Shown here: one piece after another, positions 26,863-35,217 of the stretch
How the letters are laid out: each line of letters starts with the position of its first letter
How positions within the stretch are numbered: the stretch's first letter is position 1
Source of the DNA: Deltaproteobacteria bacterium
GTDB lineage: Bacteria; Myxococcota_A; Polyangia; GCA-2747355
Direction: 5' to 3'
Assembly (NCBI GenBank): GCA_019314525.1
Contig: JAFCZD010000005.1
Location: 1-35,217 of the forward strand
Length of the DNA stretch: 35,217 nucleotides
Made by a program: the position numbers and the translations under genes
Notes under the pieces: model-generated
The model's input: the letters and a program-made list of their open reading frames with translations, nothing else
Database searches by the model: none
What the model was told of the DNA's origin: nothing

Positions 26863-27572
26863 GACCTCTCCTCCCCCCGCAGCGCTTCGAGGGCGCCCAG
26901 AAGCGCAAAGATACTGTTGTGGATCCCCTCTGGAGACGCGTCGCCTTCGATGACCGCCACCTCGCCAATGCGCGCGTCATCATCCCCAAGAGACCTCCTG
27001 GACCGTTGCCAACGTCCCTGGAGGAGGTCCCATGTGGCGCTCCGTGCCTCAGGCTGCAAGAGGTCCTCATAGCGTTCAGCCACACGCTGCTGGAAGCGGT
27101 CCGTTTCGAAAATCTCCGCCGCGTCACCACGACTCGCCCGACGCTGGGCCGCTCGCGCGGGGTGGATTCGCAAGAAAACCGTGAGGTCTGGGATGATGGC
27201 TTGGCGGTTAATTGCCTCCACCCAAGCGTGCTCACATTCGAGCCCCTGATACGCCAATGACGAGAGAAGATAACGATCGCTAACCACGTGCTGGCCCTCA
27301 TCCAGGCGGGGCAAGATCTCGTCGTTGAGATGGTGAAGGCGATCAGCCGCGAAGAGCAGCGCAGTGCCCGCGCTAGGCATCTTCCATTCACCACGCAAAA
27401 CATCCCGCAGAAGGCGTCCCACAGGCCCGCTGGAGGGTTCCTGGGTTAGGTGCGCTGGGTGTCCAGCCTTGGCCAGTTGCTCCACGAGCAGACGCGCCTG
27501 CGTTGTGGTGCCACTGCCATCAATGCCCTCGAGCGCGACGAAGAGCCCACGATCATGGGCATGTGAAATCAA
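26859..27572 (-). CDS. tmk: Thymidylate kinase
   Basis: FVALEGIDGSGTTTQARLLVEQL, TQEPSSGPVGRLLRDVL, VVSDRYLLSSLAYQG. TTG start overlapping the upstream stop. Confidence 0.93.
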   Translation of the reverse strand: MISHAHDRGLFVALEGIDGSGTTTQARLLVEQLAKAGHPAHLTQEPSSGPVGRLLRDVLRGEWKMPSAGTALLFAADRLHHLNDEILPRLDEGQHVVSDRYLLSSLAYQGLECEHAWVEAINRQAIIPDLTVFLRIHPARAAQRRASRGDAAEIFETDRFQQRVAERYEDLLQPEARSATWDLLQGRWQRSRRSLGDDDARIGEVAVIEGDASPEGIHNSIFALLGALEALRGEERS

Positions 27573-29497
27573 GGGGTCCTCCTGCGACGCCAGAAGACCA
27601 AAAGCAGCAGAGCAGCGAGACTCGTTCCACCTGCGGCGCTCATAGCCACTTTCATTGAACTGCGGTGCTGATGACGCAAATCGTCGATGCGCTTCTGAGC
27701 CAGTTCACTGCCCGGATCGAGCATAAGAGCACGCTCGAGTCGCCAGCGTCGCCCCGACCCCTCGTCGCGACCAGCTTCAGCGATCAGACGCATCGCTTCA
27801 GCACGCCGAAAAGACGCCGCATTGGGGGCGAGGAGCGCGAGGGCCTTGCCAAGGGCCAGGGCTGCACGAGCATGACAAGCCCGATCACCCTCGGCACACA
27901 ATCCAAGCTGCGCCTCCCCCTCTCTGAGGTAAATACGGGCGATCTCTCCTCGCTCGCTGCCCTCTGGCTGAAGCGCCAAGAGTCGATCCAGCTGCGCCAC
28001 CGCTGTCTTGCGTCGTCCCGTGCGCGCGAGCTTCAGGGCAACTTCATAGCGCTGCCGTTGCGCCTGAGCCCTACGTTCATCCGTCGCAACGGAGAGCTTC
28101 TCAGCCAGGGCTATTCCGTCGTGTTCCCTGCGCAAAGTCTCGGCCACCGCGTCCACCTGGCCCTTTGCGCGACCGGCCTTAATCTCCAAGGTGGCCAAAC
28201 GCGCAGCTAACTCATGTCGAGCCAACTGCCGATAGGTAAGATAGAGAGACCGCGCCCGCTCGGTCTTCTTGCCCCCGGCAAGCTTCAGTTGTCGCTTCGC
28301 CGCTCGCGGAGGGCGACCGCTAACGTAGCGGAGGGCAGCCCAGCGCGCGGCGCGGCGTACCTCACCGTTTGAATCATCCATATGAGCGACCACTGCCGCT
28401 ACCGCCGCCAGGGTTCGCGCCTCTCCATAGGCGTGGAGCATTTCAACCTGGAGGGAGGGATCGGCGTTGGCCAGAGCAAGCTCGGGTCGGGAGCGGTTGA
28501 GGCGATCGAGTTGGTAGCTCGCGTAGCGGGCGATACGATAGGTTAGAGGGTGTTTTAGCAGCGGGGCGCGCGCCAAAGAGGGCACGGCTGCGCTGCCCAT
28601 GGCGCGCAGGGCGCGACCGCATTGGTCGCGAAAAGCTTCTCCATGTCGGTACGCAAAGAGCAAGATCGTCGATCCAGCCTCGCTCCGCCCTGTGGCCACG
28701 AGGGCACGAGTCAGCACGACAGAATAGAGAGCCTCCTGTCGCGCCAGAACAAGTTTCTCAGGGAGCGAAGCGGGATCGAGAACCGAGAGGGCTTCGAGCC
28801 AGTCGGTCTCCTTTTTTGCGTCCTTGCCCTTCACAGGGCTGCTGAAGCGCCCATGGCGATCAGGCACCGCCGCGCCAATGCGACGCAGCACACGCTTGAA
28901 GTTCGCAGCCGAGACTTTGGTGCGCCGTAGGAGGGCACGGTGCAGCAGGGGCAGGTCAGCGGGTTGGGCCGCCAAGATCTCCCTGAGCGCCTTCTTGTGC
29001 CCATTCTTGTCAGCGTTCGCGAGCGCTGCCCGTGTTCTTCTTAGTTGCGAGTCGGTCAGGGTTGGCCGCTCTTGCTCAAAAGGATTGTCTAGGGTCAAGT
29101 TGGCGCCTTGCGCGCCACGCTTGTGGTGTGATTGAGCTGGAGAGGCAGGCGCGTCCACTTGGGAAAGGACCAACGCCAGCCCAGCCGTTGCACCAAGAAC
29201 CGTGGTTGGCCAAAGCAGTCCACGCATCAGCCGCAAAATGCCCATCAGCACGCTAGTTCCAGCCTGGAACAACGCACAAGACGCCTGCCTCAGCGCCCCA
29301 GGGAGCTTCCGACGGAGCGGCGCGATGGCATCCCTGAGCATGTAGGAGATCTGCAGCCAACCTGCCAGCGAGGTGCGGGTTGCGGCCCAGGCAAGACGCA
29401 AGAGCCAGCTGCCCATACGCAACCCGAACGCGAGACTCAGCAAACAGAGGCGGAGCCAGAGGGGGAGGGATGGGGGCTCGTGAACTCTCGAGGTCAT
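27569..29497 (-). CDS. Membrane protein with HEAT/TPR-like repeats
   Basis: Hydrophobic N-terminal region, HEAT-like middle (AAVAAVVAHMDDSNGEVRRAARWAALRYV), TPR-like C-terminal part, C-terminal transmembrane segment TSLAALLLLVFWRRRR. Confidence 0.7.
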   Translation of the reverse strand: MTSRVHEPPSLPLWLRLCLLSLAFGLRMGSWLLRLAWAATRTSLAGWLQISYMLRDAIAPLRRKLPGALRQASCALFQAGTSVLMGILRLMRGLLWPTTVLGATAGLALVLSQVDAPASPAQSHHKRGAQGANLTLDNPFEQERPTLTDSQLRRTRAALANADKNGHKKALREILAAQPADLPLLHRALLRRTKVSAANFKRVLRRIGAAVPDRHGRFSSPVKGKDAKKETDWLEALSVLDPASLPEKLVLARQEALYSVVLTRALVATGRSEAGSTILLFAYRHGEAFRDQCGRALRAMGSAAVPSLARAPLLKHPLTYRIARYASYQLDRLNRSRPELALANADPSLQVEMLHAYGEARTLAAVAAVVAHMDDSNGEVRRAARWAALRYVSGRPPRAAKRQLKLAGGKKTERARSLYLTYRQLARHELAARLATLEIKAGRAKGQVDAVAETLRREHDGIALAEKLSVATDERRAQAQRQRYEVALKLARTGRRKTAVAQLDRLLALQPEGSERGEIARIYLREGEAQLGLCAEGDRACHARAALALGKALALLAPNAASFRRAEAMRLIAEAGRDEGSGRRWRLERALMLDPGSELAQKRIDDLRHQHRSSMKVAMSAAGGTSLAALLLLVFWRRRRTP

Positions 29498-29653
29498 CGG
29501 GACAGGGCCTCTCGTTGCGTGCGCAAACACACGCTAATAGCAGATTCGAGTATAGGGAAAAGAGCGGAGACAACAAAAAAACAGGGTGGGGGTGCAAAAC
29601 TCCTGCGCCTGGATGGCTCCACACTGGACCTTCGCAGGGTAAGTCGCGAACGT

Positions 29654-30016
29654 TTAGTGTAGGGGCGTGGGGGCTACACCAAAAGCCCACTCGGGAAACT
29701 CATCCCGTTCTTCAGCTTCGAAGCTGGAGAAGCGCACTCCCATTCCTGTGAGCGAACGCGTCCGTGAGTCCGAACCATAGTGGAAAAAATAGTGATGTTT
29801 CACCGCACCCCTGGCGACGATGGGCGTCGCTCCATCCGGTGCCTCGAAGGTAACCGCCACAGCCGTGCCGATAGGCAAGGGCTCACGAGTCTCGATGAAG
29901 ATCCCCCCCTCGGAGACATTCCTCGCCACACAGAACGTCTCCCCGTGTGCTGCGGATTCCAGCCTCACGGGGCATAGGGAAGAAAATCTGTGCCAACTGC
30001 GTCGGTCTGTGGACAT
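29654..30016 (-). CDS. PilZ domain protein
   Basis: DRRSWHRF...CPVRLES and ARNVSEGGIFIET match the PilZ RxxxR and (D/N)xSxxG motifs. Confidence 0.85.
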   Translation of the reverse strand: MSTDRRSWHRFSSLCPVRLESAAHGETFCVARNVSEGGIFIETREPLPIGTAVAVTFEAPDGATPIVARGAVKHHYFFHYGSDSRTRSLTGMGVRFSSFEAEERDEFPEWAFGVAPTPLH

Positions 30017-30341
30017 TCGGACTCCTCTGCAACCTGAAATGGCTGCAACAGGGCCTATGGTCTACCGAAGGTTTGATGAAGTCAAAAATCCTACATGTAG
30101 GTATTAGTGAGATATATACGTGGCGAGTAAAAGTGTGGGTTTCCCATATGGATGGGGTCATCGCATGAGGACGAACGTGGTATGGTCGATGGGGTAAGAT
30201 TTGGGATAAAGGAAGAGATGTTGCGCTGCTTACTGAAGTTCACCCGAGAGTAATGGCATACTGAAGGCCCCCTTGGGAGTACAACGTGTCTTTCAGCACG
30301 TGAATAGGTTCTCACACGACCCGTCGAAAGCGGGTAACGAA

Positions 30342-31163
30342 ATGAACAAACGCCTCTTTACGGCCATCATTGCCACCCTCAGTCTGCTGTGGGCCCAGCC
30401 TGCGCAAGCAGATCGCATCGATCGTCTCGTGCGTATCCTGAAGACCGATTCTAGCTACAAAGTTCGCATGCAAGTCGCTATCGCCCTCGGCAAACTGAAG
30501 GCGAAACAAGCCGTGGGAGCTTTGATTTACACCTTGCGCGATCCCAACCAAACGGTGCAGGGCGTCGCAGCCGCCGCTCTTGGGCAGATTGGAGACCGCC
30601 GCGCGCTGTCCAGCCTGCGCTCACTGAAGCAACGAACGAAAAATAGTTTTGTACGGAAACAAGCGGCTCGAGCTATCGGCATCATCGATGGGGGAGGTGG
30701 AAGCGCGCCTCCACCCAACGCGCGCTTTTACGTCACCATTGGCAAACTCAGCAACAAATCAGGCAAGGGGGGCGGTCAGCTGTCCAAAGCCTTTGGCGCT
30801 GCTCTGCGCAAGGAGTTTAGCCGGGTCAGTGGAGTGGCAACTCGTTGGTATGGTGGTGGCAAACCAACAGCGAGCCAGCTGCGCAAGCGGCGCATGAAGG
30901 GCTTCGTCATCGATGGCTCAATCCTCAGCCTTTCCCATAAACAAAGCGGTGGAAATATCGAAATTTCTTGCAGTATTCGTGTATCTCTCGCCACCTACCC
31001 AGGTAACAGCATGAAGGCCTTCTACTCCGGGGGCGCGAGCACGGCCGTCTCCGCGCGTTACTTCAACCCCTCACAAGCATTCAGCGTCTACAAAGACCTC
31101 GTTGATGGTGCCGCCACTGGCGCCAAGCAGCATATCGTGCGGTCTTTTTTAGCCCACCAGTAG
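30342..31163 (+). CDS. Secreted HEAT-repeat protein
   Basis: Signal peptide MNKRLFTAIIATLSLLWAQPAQA; HEAT repeats (YKVRMQVAIALGKLKAKQAVGALIYTLRDPNQTVQGVAAAALGQIGDRRAL); C-terminal alpha/beta domain. Confidence 0.75.
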   Translation: MNKRLFTAIIATLSLLWAQPAQADRIDRLVRILKTDSSYKVRMQVAIALGKLKAKQAVGALIYTLRDPNQTVQGVAAAALGQIGDRRALSSLRSLKQRTKNSFVRKQAARAIGIIDGGGGSAPPPNARFYVTIGKLSNKSGKGGGQLSKAFGAALRKEFSRVSGVATRWYGGGKPTASQLRKRRMKGFVIDGSILSLSHKQSGGNIEISCSIRVSLATYPGNSMKAFYSGGASTAVSARYFNPSQAFSVYKDLVDGAATGAKQHIVRSFLAHQ

Positions 31164-31172
31164 GAGCAGCAG

Positions 31173-31805
31173 ATGGGCAAGAGTTATAAACGTCACCTTC
31201 GTAATTATCTACTCGACCGCAGGTTCCAACTCCGATTCACCATCATCATCGTGCTCGTCGCCGCGGTGCTCACGGGCGGCCTCGGGTCCTTTTGGTATGG
31301 CGAAATGCGGAAGGCTTCACGAATGGTGGAGGTCAACGCGCTCACCACCATGACCGACGACGAGGTAAAGAAGGTCGAAGATGAGATGGCCACCGACGAT
31401 GGCATTCGCTTGGGAGTGCTTCTCGGCTTCGGTGTACTCCTCGCCTTGGTGCTCGCGGGCTTCAGCATCATCTTCACTCACCGCATTGCAGGACCGCTCT
31501 TCAAGATCAGCCGCCATCTACGCGATCTTCGAGACCACAACCTCTGTGAGGTTTGGGATCTCAGAAAGAGCGACCAGTTGCAGGAGTTCTGGGCCGTTTT
31601 TAAGGAGACGCACACAGCACTACGAGATCGTCAAGAAGAAGAAATTCAGGTATTAGCAGCGGTTTTAACGAAGACCGAGGCCATGGACGGCCTGCAGGAT
31701 GATGAGGCTATCAAGAAGCTCGCGCAGCTCCGAGACAGGAAAATCCTTTCCCTCGAACCGCCTGCCGTCGAACCCTCCGAAGAGGCTGAATCCCAGTCAG
31801 GATGA
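31173..31805 (+). CDS. Two-transmembrane HAMP-domain protein without an output domain
   Basis: Transmembrane segments FTIIIVLVAAVLTGGLGSFWYG and LGVLLGFGVLLALVLAGFSIIF, followed by HAMP-like HRIAGPLFKISRHLRDLRDHNL. Confidence 0.75.
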   Translation: MGKSYKRHLRNYLLDRRFQLRFTIIIVLVAAVLTGGLGSFWYGEMRKASRMVEVNALTTMTDDEVKKVEDEMATDDGIRLGVLLGFGVLLALVLAGFSIIFTHRIAGPLFKISRHLRDLRDHNLCEVWDLRKSDQLQEFWAVFKETHTALRDRQEEEIQVLAAVLTKTEAMDGLQDDEAIKKLAQLRDRKILSLEPPAVEPSEEAESQSG

Positions 31806-31807
31806 AG

Positions 31808-31835
31808 TGACCGGCTCCATCTGACCGGCTCCATC
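31808..31835. repeat. 14-bp perfect tandem duplication
   Basis: TGACCGGCTCCATC TGACCGGCTCCATC, 2 nt past the stop codon of the HAMP protein. Confidence 0.95.
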
Positions 31836-31844
31836 AGAGCCATC

Positions 31845-33215
31845 TCACTGACGATCTTTTCGCTGTGGCTTCTTGTTCGCTGAGCGTTCTCGTGCGCGGT
31901 AGAAGATGCGCAAAGGCACCCCCTCGAACTTATACTGGTCGCGCAAACGGTTCTGTAGGTAGCGACGATACGAAGTCGTTACACCATCAACATAGTTGAC
32001 GTGCACGATGAATGTGGGTGGTCGCGTGTCAGCTTGGGTAATGTAGAAGAGCCGCACCTGACGTCCGTGATAGGCAGCAGGATGATGAGCGTTGAGGGCT
32101 GATTCCAAGAATCGGTTCAACTCGGAGGTCGAGATGCGCCGTTGGCCCTCAGCATATACTCGCTTCACCATGGGCAGGATCTTATTGACGCCTTTGCCTG
32201 TCTTGGACGAAAGCAGCACCTGGGGGGCATAACTGACGAAGGCGAGCCGGTCGTCGAGTTGCTGGTCCAGCTCACGGCGTGCTTGTCTCCCAGGGACGAG
32301 AAGATCCGCTTTGCTCAAGATCAAGATCAACCCCCGGCCCGCTTCGAGCGCCATATTCGCGATCTTGGCGTCCTGCATTGCGATGGGTTCCGTGGTATCA
32401 AGCAAGAGGCAGGTCACATCTGCCTCACCCACGGCGCGCAGGGCGCGCAGCACGGAGATCTGCTCCATCACCGGTCCAGAGCGGCGCTTGCGACGAATCC
32501 CTGCGGTGTCCACCACCACAATTCGCTCCCCATCGGCGTCAATCTCGACATCCACCGGATCCCGGGTTGTGCCTGGCACATCGGAGACAATGGAACGCTC
32601 AGCGCCAGCGAGCCGGTTGAGCAGGGCGCTCTTGCCCGCGTTGGGTCGCCCCACGAGCGCGATGCGAATACCGTCTCCCTTGGCCGAAGGCTCTGATGCT
32701 CCTGCGTCCGCTCTTTCAGCGGCGATCCACTCGAGGACTGCGTCGATGAGGTCGTCTATGCCAAGCCCATGCTCCGCTGAGACGGGGAAAATGCGCTCGA
32801 CCCCCGTGGCATAGAATTCCGCGACCAAGGGGTCTTGCTTGGGCCCATCAACCTTATTGGCAACATGGAGCGTTGGTTTGCCCGAACGCCGCAGAAGATT
32901 CACGAGCTCGGTGTCCGTGTTGGTGATGCCCTCGCGGGCGTCCCAGATGAGGAGAACGAGATCCGCCTCCTCCACAGCCACTTCTGTCTGCTCACGAATG
33001 AGCCCGTCCATAGCGCCAGGCGTGGCGTCACTCTCGAAACCGCCGGTATCCACCAACTGGAAGGGCACGCCCTCCCACTCAGCCCGTCCATAGTGCCGAT
33101 CACGGGTCAAGCCCGGCTCGTCGGCCACCAGCGCGCTGCGACGCCCCACGAGACGATTGAAAAGAGTTGACTTGCCCACATTGGGGCGACCGACGATGGC
33201 GACAAAAGGAATCAT
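31845..33215 (-). CDS. der: Ribosome biogenesis GTPase Der (EngA)
   Basis: Two GTPase domains (VAIVGRPNVGKSTLFNRLVG; IALVGRPNAGKSALLNRLAG) and a C-terminal KH-like domain. Confidence 0.97.
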   Translation of the reverse strand: MIPFVAIVGRPNVGKSTLFNRLVGRRSALVADEPGLTRDRHYGRAEWEGVPFQLVDTGGFESDATPGAMDGLIREQTEVAVEEADLVLLIWDAREGITNTDTELVNLLRRSGKPTLHVANKVDGPKQDPLVAEFYATGVERIFPVSAEHGLGIDDLIDAVLEWIAAERADAGASEPSAKGDGIRIALVGRPNAGKSALLNRLAGAERSIVSDVPGTTRDPVDVEIDADGERIVVVDTAGIRRKRRSGPVMEQISVLRALRAVGEADVTCLLLDTTEPIAMQDAKIANMALEAGRGLILILSKADLLVPGRQARRELDQQLDDRLAFVSYAPQVLLSSKTGKGVNKILPMVKRVYAEGQRRISTSELNRFLESALNAHHPAAYHGRQVRLFYITQADTRPPTFIVHVNYVDGVTTSYRRYLQNRLRDQYKFEGVPLRIFYRARERSANKKPQRKDRQ

Positions 33216-33226
33216 TATTCTACTGC

Positions 33227-34183
33227 TTACTCGTAGCCGAAACGGCGACGCAGGGTTGGCTTACGCGTCCAGTCACGACTAACACGGACAACGAGCTTGA
33301 GGTGCACGGTGCACCCGATGAGGCCACTGATCTCTTCACGAGCGAGGGTCCCCACCTCTTTGATGCGGCTGCCCTTGGCACCAATGATGATCGCCTTCTG
33401 CCCCTCACGTTCAACGTGAATGGCGGCCTCGATCATCACGTCCCCCTTTTCGGGGCGCTCCTCAAAGCGCTCCACCTCTACCGCGGTGGCAAAGGGGACC
33501 TCCTCATGGCACTGCAGGAACACTTGCTCACGAATGAACTCAGCCACCAGGAAACGTTCCGCGCGATCAGTGAACATCTCCTCGGGGTAGAGGTGCGGCC
33601 CTGCGGGGAGCATCTTCTGCACCTCATCCACGAAGCGGTCGACACCATCGCCCGCTTGCGCTGACATGGGCACAATGCGGGAGAACCCACGTGAACTCCA
33701 GGCCTCGATCAGGGGCAAAAGCCAGCGACGGTCGCGCAACAAATCGATCTTGTTGAGGACAACGATGAGCGGGATCTCCCCGTGCAACTGGCGAACTTGC
33801 TCGAGCACATACTCGTCTTCGCTGTTCAGCTCAGCCCGTCCACGACGTGCCTTGGAGCTGACCTCGGTGATCAACACGACGCAATCAACGCCATCAAGGG
33901 CGTCGAGGGCCTCCTGCACCATGAAGCGGTTCATATTTGCGCGGGTGCGGTGGATGCCGGGAGTGTCCAGCAAGACCATCTGCGCCTTGGCGTCGGTGCG
34001 TACCCCGAGAATTCTGTTGCGTGTGGTTTGCGGTCGCGGGCTCACGATCGCCAACTTCTCGCCCAATACAGCGTTGAGCAACGTCGACTTGCCAACATTT
34101 GGCCGGCCCACAAGAGCTACAAAGCCAGCATGAGTATCGCTAGGGGATGAGTTGGAGGCTTTGCCTTGGGGTTGACCGCTCAT
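33227..34183 (-). CDS. era: GTPase Era
   Basis: FVALVGRPNVGKSTLLNAVLGEKLAIVSPRPQTTRNRILG, DTPGIH, KH domain AIIIGAKGSRIKEVGTLAREEI. Confidence 0.97.
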   Translation of the reverse strand: MSGQPQGKASNSSPSDTHAGFVALVGRPNVGKSTLLNAVLGEKLAIVSPRPQTTRNRILGVRTDAKAQMVLLDTPGIHRTRANMNRFMVQEALDALDGVDCVVLITEVSSKARRGRAELNSEDEYVLEQVRQLHGEIPLIVVLNKIDLLRDRRWLLPLIEAWSSRGFSRIVPMSAQAGDGVDRFVDEVQKMLPAGPHLYPEEMFTDRAERFLVAEFIREQVFLQCHEEVPFATAVEVERFEERPEKGDVMIEAAIHVEREGQKAIIIGAKGSRIKEVGTLAREEISGLIGCTVHLKLVVRVSRDWTRKPTLRRRFGYE

Positions 34184-34197
34184 GGAAGGAGGTACCC

Positions 34198-34482
34198 ATG
34201 GGCGTGCTTGCCCTGGTGCTCGCTATCATCGCCATGCTCTTCTCGGTGCTCCCCACCTTTGGTGTGGCACAAATGTTGGGTATTGCGCTGGGCATACTCG
34301 CGCTCTTCTTTGGCGCAGTGGCGCGGGATCGCAGCAAGAGAGCGGGGAGGGGGGGGATGCTGGCCACAGCTGCTGTGGTCGTAGGCATCATCGCAATCAT
34401 CGTCAGTGGGCTGGTTTTTGCCACATGTCAGGTCGTCACCCAGGAGATGGGGCAGAAGCTTGGCGACTCCAAGTCCAGGTGA
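34198..34482 (+). CDS. Small multi-transmembrane protein
   Basis: AAGGAGGT ribosome-binding site then MGVLALVLAIIAMLFSVLPTFGVAQMLGIALGILALFFGAVARD...; three hydrophobic segments. Confidence 0.75.
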   Translation: MGVLALVLAIIAMLFSVLPTFGVAQMLGIALGILALFFGAVARDRSKRAGRGGMLATAAVVVGIIAIIVSGLVFATCQVVTQEMGQKLGDSKSR

Positions 34483-35044
34483 TCCGAGGCCCCATTTCGA
34501 CGAACATCGGAATATTCGCGAGGTCGGTGACGAAACCATGGTAGGAGATGCTCAGCCCCACCATCCAGCGGGGCGAAATTTGGTAATCGACGGAGAGCCC
34601 AAGACGTACACCAAGGTCAGTGCTATAGGCGTCGGCGAATCGACGATGCAGAGCACCCACCCCCGCCTCGATGCGTGGCAGAAAACGCACCAGGTCAAGG
34701 GTATAGACCAGACCAAAATCAGCAGTCATTACATGGAAGTCGCCCCCCACTTTATCAGCAGCGCCTTCAATGCTGTGCATCGTCCACAGACCGGCGACCA
34801 CCAGCCCAAAGGTGTCAGAGAGGCCATAGCGCAGCTGAAGGCCCACGCCCCACCCGTCGGGTTCGTGCCGGTTATCGAGCAGCAAATAGGCGTAGTGCGG
34901 GCTCACTCCAAGCTCGAGTTTCCCACTTTCCGCCCTGACAGGAGAGGCGAAGAAGATCGTAAGGGCAAACACACTAATTCCAAGAAAACATCCAGTTCCA
35001 TGGCAGGCTTTCACGCTTGTCTCTTTCCATCGCAGCAGCGCCAT
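34436..35044 (-). CDS. Outer-membrane beta-barrel-like protein
   Basis: Signal peptide ISVFALTIFFASPVRA, then beta-strand alternation (LELGVSPHYAYLLLDN, GVGLQLRYGLSDTFGLVVAGLW). Confidence 0.65.
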   Translation of the reverse strand: MALLRWKETSVKACHGTGCFLGISVFALTIFFASPVRAESGKLELGVSPHYAYLLLDNRHEPDGWGVGLQLRYGLSDTFGLVVAGLWTMHSIEGAADKVGGDFHVMTADFGLVYTLDLVRFLPRIEAGVGALHRRFADAYSTDLGVRLGLSVDYQISPRWMVGLSISYHGFVTDLANIPMFVEMGPRITWTWSRQASAPSPG

Positions 35045-35105
35045 TGACAGCGCCCATGGCGACTGTTAGATATCGCGCACTTATGCTCCAAACACCGGGG
35101 TAACA

Positions 35106-35217
35106 ATGGCCACGAAGAAATATACTCGCAAAGAGCTCCGTCAACCTGATGAGTTCATCTCTTTTTCCAACAAGGCCTGGAAGTGGGCCACTAACAACGC
35201 CAAAGGTCTGGCCGTGG
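35106..35217 (+). CDS. Partial CDS, N-terminus resembling TPR/YfgM-like proteins; truncated by window end
   Basis: ATGGCCACGAAG... MATKKYTRKELRQPDEFISFSNKAWKWATNNAKGLAV. Confidence 0.5.
   Translation, partial: MATKKYTRKELRQPDEFISFSNKAWKWATNNAKGLAV

Noticed and set aside
30017-30341. Cyclic-di-GMP riboswitch near the PilZ gene
   Set aside because: I could not find the conserved GEMM core or its tetraloop/receptor elements by eye.
1-35217. Mobile element, prophage, toxin-antitoxin or defence system
   Set aside because: No transposase, integrase, phage structural, restriction or nuclease-type genes recognised; gene order looks chromosomal.

Overview
High-GC window, probably Myxococcota/deltaproteobacterial (inferred from gene content: yicC-gmk-rel, paired era/der, zinc-ribbon Ser/Thr kinase, PilZ and HEAT proteins). 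The left half (about 1-17.7 kb, all minus strand) looks like one regulated alpha-glucan sensing and utilisation locus. In transcription order it contains an orphan maltose-type solute-binding lipoprotein, a Cache/HAMP/PAS histidine kinase, an NtrC-family sigma-54 response regulator, an intergenic region with a strong sigma-54 promoter match plus a pair of 15-bp dyads, an outer-membrane beta-barrel protein, two very large mosaic lipoproteins and a secreted GH13 amylase (cut by the window start). The right half is mostly core genes (yicC, gmk, rel, tmk, der, era) mixed with lineage-type accessory genes: a zinc-ribbon tail-anchored pseudokinase candidate, a DUF1054-like/KOW protein, an acidic 24-bp repeat protein, a PDZ lipoprotein, HEAT and HAMP proteins. 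Other notable signals are short, sequence-unrelated tandem duplications just downstream of several stop codons, and a thymidylate kinase whose P-loop lysine position reads Thr. I saw no tRNA, rRNA, CRISPR array or mobile element. All family calls come from reading motifs; no database search was run.
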